Positions 61,674 through 64,000 of a stretch of DNA of 64,000 bases are shown piece by piece. The notes under the pieces were generated by a model. The model searched no databases. It was not told the DNA's origin and worked only from the letters and a program-made list of their open reading frames with translations. Each line of letters starts with the position of its first letter. Positions within the stretch are counted from its first letter, which is position 1. The position numbers were made by a program, and so were the translations under genes. The DNA comes from JBLMZI01 sp050258755. Lineage in GTDB: Bacteria; Bacillota; Syntrophomonadia; Syntrophomonadales; DTU052. The stretch is taken from contig JBLMZI010000003.1 in NCBI GenBank assembly GCA_050258755.1, forward strand, positions 1 through 64,000. The letters are read 5' to 3'.

Positions 61674-62456
61674 ATGATTAGAAAATGGATACTGGCTTTC
61701 CTGGTTGGTATGCTGCTGGTTGGTGCGGTTCCAGCCGTATCGACGGCCCTGGCCGTTTCCGGCGGGGAAAAAACAAACCGGACGATCACCATTAATGGCG
61801 GCGAGTTTCCGCCGTTTACGATGAACGATAACCGGGAAGGGGCTTTTATCGAAATCACGAAAGCCGCTTTTGCGAAAAAGGGCTATAGAGTCAAATTCAC
61901 CAATTATCCCTTCAGCCGGGCGGTTTCCATGCTCGAAGCCGGAACCTTGGACGCCGCGCTGAACATTTCCTACACCAAAGAACGAACCGCTTTCTGCCGG
62001 TATTCCGACAAGATTTACAGCATGGATTTGTGCCTGTTCAAACTGAAGAACGGGAAGCTTGAGCGGTATACCGGCGTTGAGGGGCTGAAGGAATACCGCT
62101 GCGTGGCTCTGCTTGGGTCCGTTTGGGAAAAGCGCCTGCGCGGCGGCGGGGTCAAGTGCGAAGGTGTTCCAGACATCGTTCAGGGGATCGGGATGCTGTT
62201 GAAAGGCCGGGTCGACCTGGTGGTCGGAGTCCGGGATATCGTAACCTACAAAATGAAAAAGAACTTCACCGGAGCTCAGGTCAGTAAAGTCGTGGCGGTT
62301 GAGCCGCCCCTGCAGGTGGATGATTCCTATCTCGCCTTTTCCAAGAAACTGACTGAATCCCAGGCCTATCGGGACGATTTCAATCAGGGACTGAAGCTGA
62401 TCAAGAAAGACGGAACCTACAGCCGGATCATCAAAAAGTACGGCCTGACACCGTAA
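61674..62456 (+). CDS. Solute-binding protein, SBP_bac_3-like
   Basis: A 260-residue exported protein. Signal peptide (MIRKWILAFLVGMLLVGAVP), then a type II periplasmic-binding fold: ITINGGEFPPFTMND, GAFIEITKAAFAKKGYRVKFTNYPFSRAVSML, LDAALNISYTKERTAFCRYSD and LKLIKKDGTYSRIIKKYGL. It is like amino-acid-binding proteins, but no transporter genes are next to it. GTG 61662 and ATG 61674 are both possible starts; both have GGAGG-type sites. It ends before a strong terminator. Confidence 0.86.
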   Translation: MIRKWILAFLVGMLLVGAVPAVSTALAVSGGEKTNRTITINGGEFPPFTMNDNREGAFIEITKAAFAKKGYRVKFTNYPFSRAVSMLEAGTLDAALNISYTKERTAFCRYSDKIYSMDLCLFKLKNGKLERYTGVEGLKEYRCVALLGSVWEKRLRGGGVKCEGVPDIVQGIGMLLKGRVDLVVGVRDIVTYKMKKNFTGAQVSKVVAVEPPLQVDDSYLAFSKKLTESQAYRDDFNQGLKLIKKDGTYSRIIKKYGLTP

Positions 62457-62484
62457 ACAAAGCAGGCCCCACTTTGTCAGAAAA

Positions 62485-62513
62485 AAACCCACCCTTTCTC
62501 AGGGTGGGTTTTG
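62485..62513. terminator. Bidirectional terminator between 61674 gene and SDR gene
   Basis: Perfect 11-base stem AAACCCACCCT / AGGGTGGGTTT with loop TTCTC; T-run on the plus side, A-run (62481-62487) before it gives a T-run on the minus side. Confidence 0.9.
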
Positions 62514-62542
62514 TGCATCGAAGGGGGTTCAATGCGAACGGA

Positions 62543-63301
62543 CTAGACGTAGCAGGACATGCCGCCATCAATCAGCATGATCGTGCCGGTAATCCAGGCG
62601 GAGTCGTCGCTGGCGAGGAACATGATCGGCCCTGTGGTGTCGGCCGGATAGCCGATCCGCTGCATCGGGAAGATCTTTTCCAGTTTGTCCATCTTGCCTT
62701 TTGCCCTGAGATAATCGAGCTGTCCAGCCATCATCGGGGTTTCGATGTGTGACGGGCAGATGGCGTTCACCCGAACCGCCGGCCCGAGTTCTGCCGCCAG
62801 GGCGCGGGTCAGGTTGTTGAGTCCGCCTTTGGCCGCGCAGTAGGTGGCCATGCCTTTGCCGCCAAACGCACCGAGAATCGAGGATACATTAATCACGCTT
62901 CCCTTGCCCTTTTCGATCATGCCCGGCACGAACGCCTGGGTCATTTCGAAGCAGGAACGCAAGTCGATCTGCATGATTCGGTCATATTCCTCCATAGTGG
63001 TTTCCAAAAACGGCCGAGCATGAGCGCTGCCTGCGTTGTTGACCAGGATATCGCACACACCGAACAGATCCAGGGTTGTTTCCCGCAGTCTTTTAATATC
63101 GTCCGAGCTGGTGACATCCGTCGGTACCGCAGCAGCCTTGCCGCCGAATTCCTTGATCAGTTTCACGGTTTCTTCCAGCGGTTCTTTGCGCCGGCCGGAA
63201 ACGACCACGCAGGCGCCTTCCCGGGCCATCGCAATGGCGGCGTCCTGGCCGATTCCGGTTCCGCCGCCCGTGATGACGGCAATTCTGTTTTCGAGTTTCA
63301 T
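62543..63301 (-). CDS. Short-chain dehydrogenase/reductase (SDR)
   Basis: A 252-residue classical SDR: cofactor motif TGGGTGIG (residues 11-18), NNAGSA (about 91-96), catalytic serine in NVSSILG, YCAAK (Tyr and Lys) and CPSHIETPMM. Arg in GRRKE after the second strand suggests NADP preference. It is FabG-like but the substrate is not assigned. AGGAGG ten bases upstream supports the start. Confidence 0.95.
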   Translation of the reverse strand: MKLENRIAVITGGGTGIGQDAAIAMAREGACVVVSGRRKEPLEETVKLIKEFGGKAAAVPTDVTSSDDIKRLRETTLDLFGVCDILVNNAGSAHARPFLETTMEEYDRIMQIDLRSCFEMTQAFVPGMIEKGKGSVINVSSILGAFGGKGMATYCAAKGGLNNLTRALAAELGPAVRVNAICPSHIETPMMAGQLDYLRAKGKMDKLEKIFPMQRIGYPADTTGPIMFLASDDSAWITGTIMLIDGGMSCYV

Positions 63302-63449
63302 TTGAACAAGCCTCCTTGGTTCGACTGTTTTCCGCCGAAGTAATCTGTTATTCTTTCGATTAGAGGCCGTCGTTTTCCTGTTGGCGAGGGACGGGACGGA
63401 TGAAGATTTTAGATTGGGTTAAAAACGCCAGATGTGTGGGGGGTTCGTT

Positions 63450-63899
63450 TTGAATTACGAAGCGATAATACAAGAGCTTGCGCCGTGCGGGCTGGACTGC
63501 TCCCGCTGCCAGCGCTACCGGGGCGGAGAGATCAGCCGGCTGGCCGCAGACCTGCGCCAAGCATTAGGAAATGTAGCCAGTATCAAAGACACCATGATAA
63601 AGCTCAATCCTGCCTACGAGCATGTCGAAGGTGCGCTCAAACTCCTGGAAGTCTGGAGCGAGGCTGACTGCCCAGGCTGCCGTAACCTGAAAGAGCCGTG
63701 CCTGCCGACCTGTGCCGCGCAAAAGTGCCACAAGGAAAAGGGTGTTGATTTCTGCGGCCTGTGCGCCGAATTTCCCTGTGAACGCAACCGGTATCATAAA
63801 TCCCTGGAGGCCCGCTGGTGGGTTATGGGGGAAAAGATCCGGGAGCTTGGCGTGGAGACCTTTTATCAGGAAAGCAAAAAGAAACCGCGCTATCCGTAG
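63450..63899 (+). CDS. DUF3795-domain protein
   Basis: A 149-residue cysteine-rich protein. Conserved DUF3795 pattern: APCGLDCSRCQRYRGG near the start, then CPGCRNLKEPCLPTCAAQKC and FCGLCAEFPC. These cysteines probably bind zinc or an iron-sulfur cluster; role unknown. The start is most likely TTG 63450, since GGGGGG lies six to eight bases before it; ATG 63432 has no ribosome site. It ends 15 bases before recD2. Confidence 0.82.
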   Translation: MNYEAIIQELAPCGLDCSRCQRYRGGEISRLAADLRQALGNVASIKDTMIKLNPAYEHVEGALKLLEVWSEADCPGCRNLKEPCLPTCAAQKCHKEKGVDFCGLCAEFPCERNRYHKSLEARWWVMGEKIRELGVETFYQESKKKPRYP

Positions 63900-63914
63900 C
63901 GCGAGTGAGGACGC

Positions 63915-64000
63915 ATGGAATCCATTCAAGGGCATCTGGAAACCATTACATATGCCAATGAGGAAACCGGATTTGTGGTTGCCCGGCTCCGCGAAAAGGA
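63915..64000 (+). CDS. recD2: RecD2-type helicase, N-terminal fragment
   Basis: The last 86 bases start a new gene: GAGG lies four bases before ATG 63915. The reading frame begins MESIQGHLETITYANEETGF and continues VVARLREK, matching the N-terminal domain of RecD2 helicases (typically MxxIxGxVxxITYxNEExGFxVxxL). The window ends inside it. The downstream gene is unseen. Confidence 0.83.
   Translation, partial: MESIQGHLETITYANEETGFVVARLREK

Noticed and set aside
1..64000. tRNA genes, rRNA genes, CRISPR arrays, prophage or toxin-antitoxin pairs
   Set aside because: I looked for clover-leaf ends, repeated spacers and known small-module motifs by eye and found none I could support.

Overview
The window looks like a chromosomal stretch of a moderately GC-rich, endospore-forming member of the Bacillota. 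It carries a complete gerA-type germinant receptor operon (15449-19317), a CBO0543-type membrane protein, a VanW protein, an EFR1 flavodoxin/ferredoxin fusion, a short ThiC, strong AGGAGG ribosome sites, many TTG/GTG starts and many GC-rich intrinsic terminators. Nothing in the sequence fixes a genus. No tRNA, rRNA or CRISPR array was found.

Layout. 1-121 is the 3' end of an IS3-family insertion sequence. 173-3982 is a MerR-controlled operon for a Mo/W oxidoreductase with a cytochrome b partner, with a perfect 11+11 palindrome over its promoter. 4232-5355 holds an alkyltransferase-like protein that lacks the acceptor cysteine, and a pentapeptide-repeat protein. 5485-8836 is a thiamine operon (thiD2-thiM-thiE-thiC) with a full TPP riboswitch, terminator and promoter. 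9100-11780 holds small hypotheticals and an ArsR/EFR1 redox pair. 11821-14125 is a large CoA-transferase with a tandem operator-like repeat. 14441-21386 holds two metallo-beta-lactamase-fold hydrolases, the ger operon and an HD-domain protein. 21465-26632 holds two acyl-CoA dehydrogenases around an anchored glycoside-hydrolase-like protein.

26776-36702 is the most unusual region. It has three paralogous periplasmic-binding proteins, each fused to the same C-terminal PsbP-like domain, with no permease or ATPase beside them. They surround a 1030-residue dCACHE hybrid kinase with its own receiver and Hpt domains, a 37-residue membrane peptide and a DUF5698/DUF2179 membrane protein. A binding-protein-fed sensory system is a reasonable hypothesis.

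37056-44711 holds lysA, then a signalling block: cheV, two CheX-family phosphatase proteins (one fused to a receiver), a PAS-PAS-HD-GYP protein and two zinc-ribbon membrane proteins, one of which appears to start at CTG. 44804-49354 holds envelope and transport genes (murJ, uppP, a MOT1-type molybdate/sulfate transporter). 49566-54280 is an efflux operon (adaptor, two ATPases, permease, TetR, 51-residue peptide). 54485-63899 holds a cupin/AraC pair, a basic amino acid decarboxylase, VanW, an EamA protein, an MCP, a lone prepilin-like protein, a solute-binding protein, an SDR and a DUF3795 protein. The window ends in the first codons of recD2.

CDS starts were moved to internal codons wherever a clear ribosome site supported it. 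All functional calls rest on motif recognition by eye, not on database searches.
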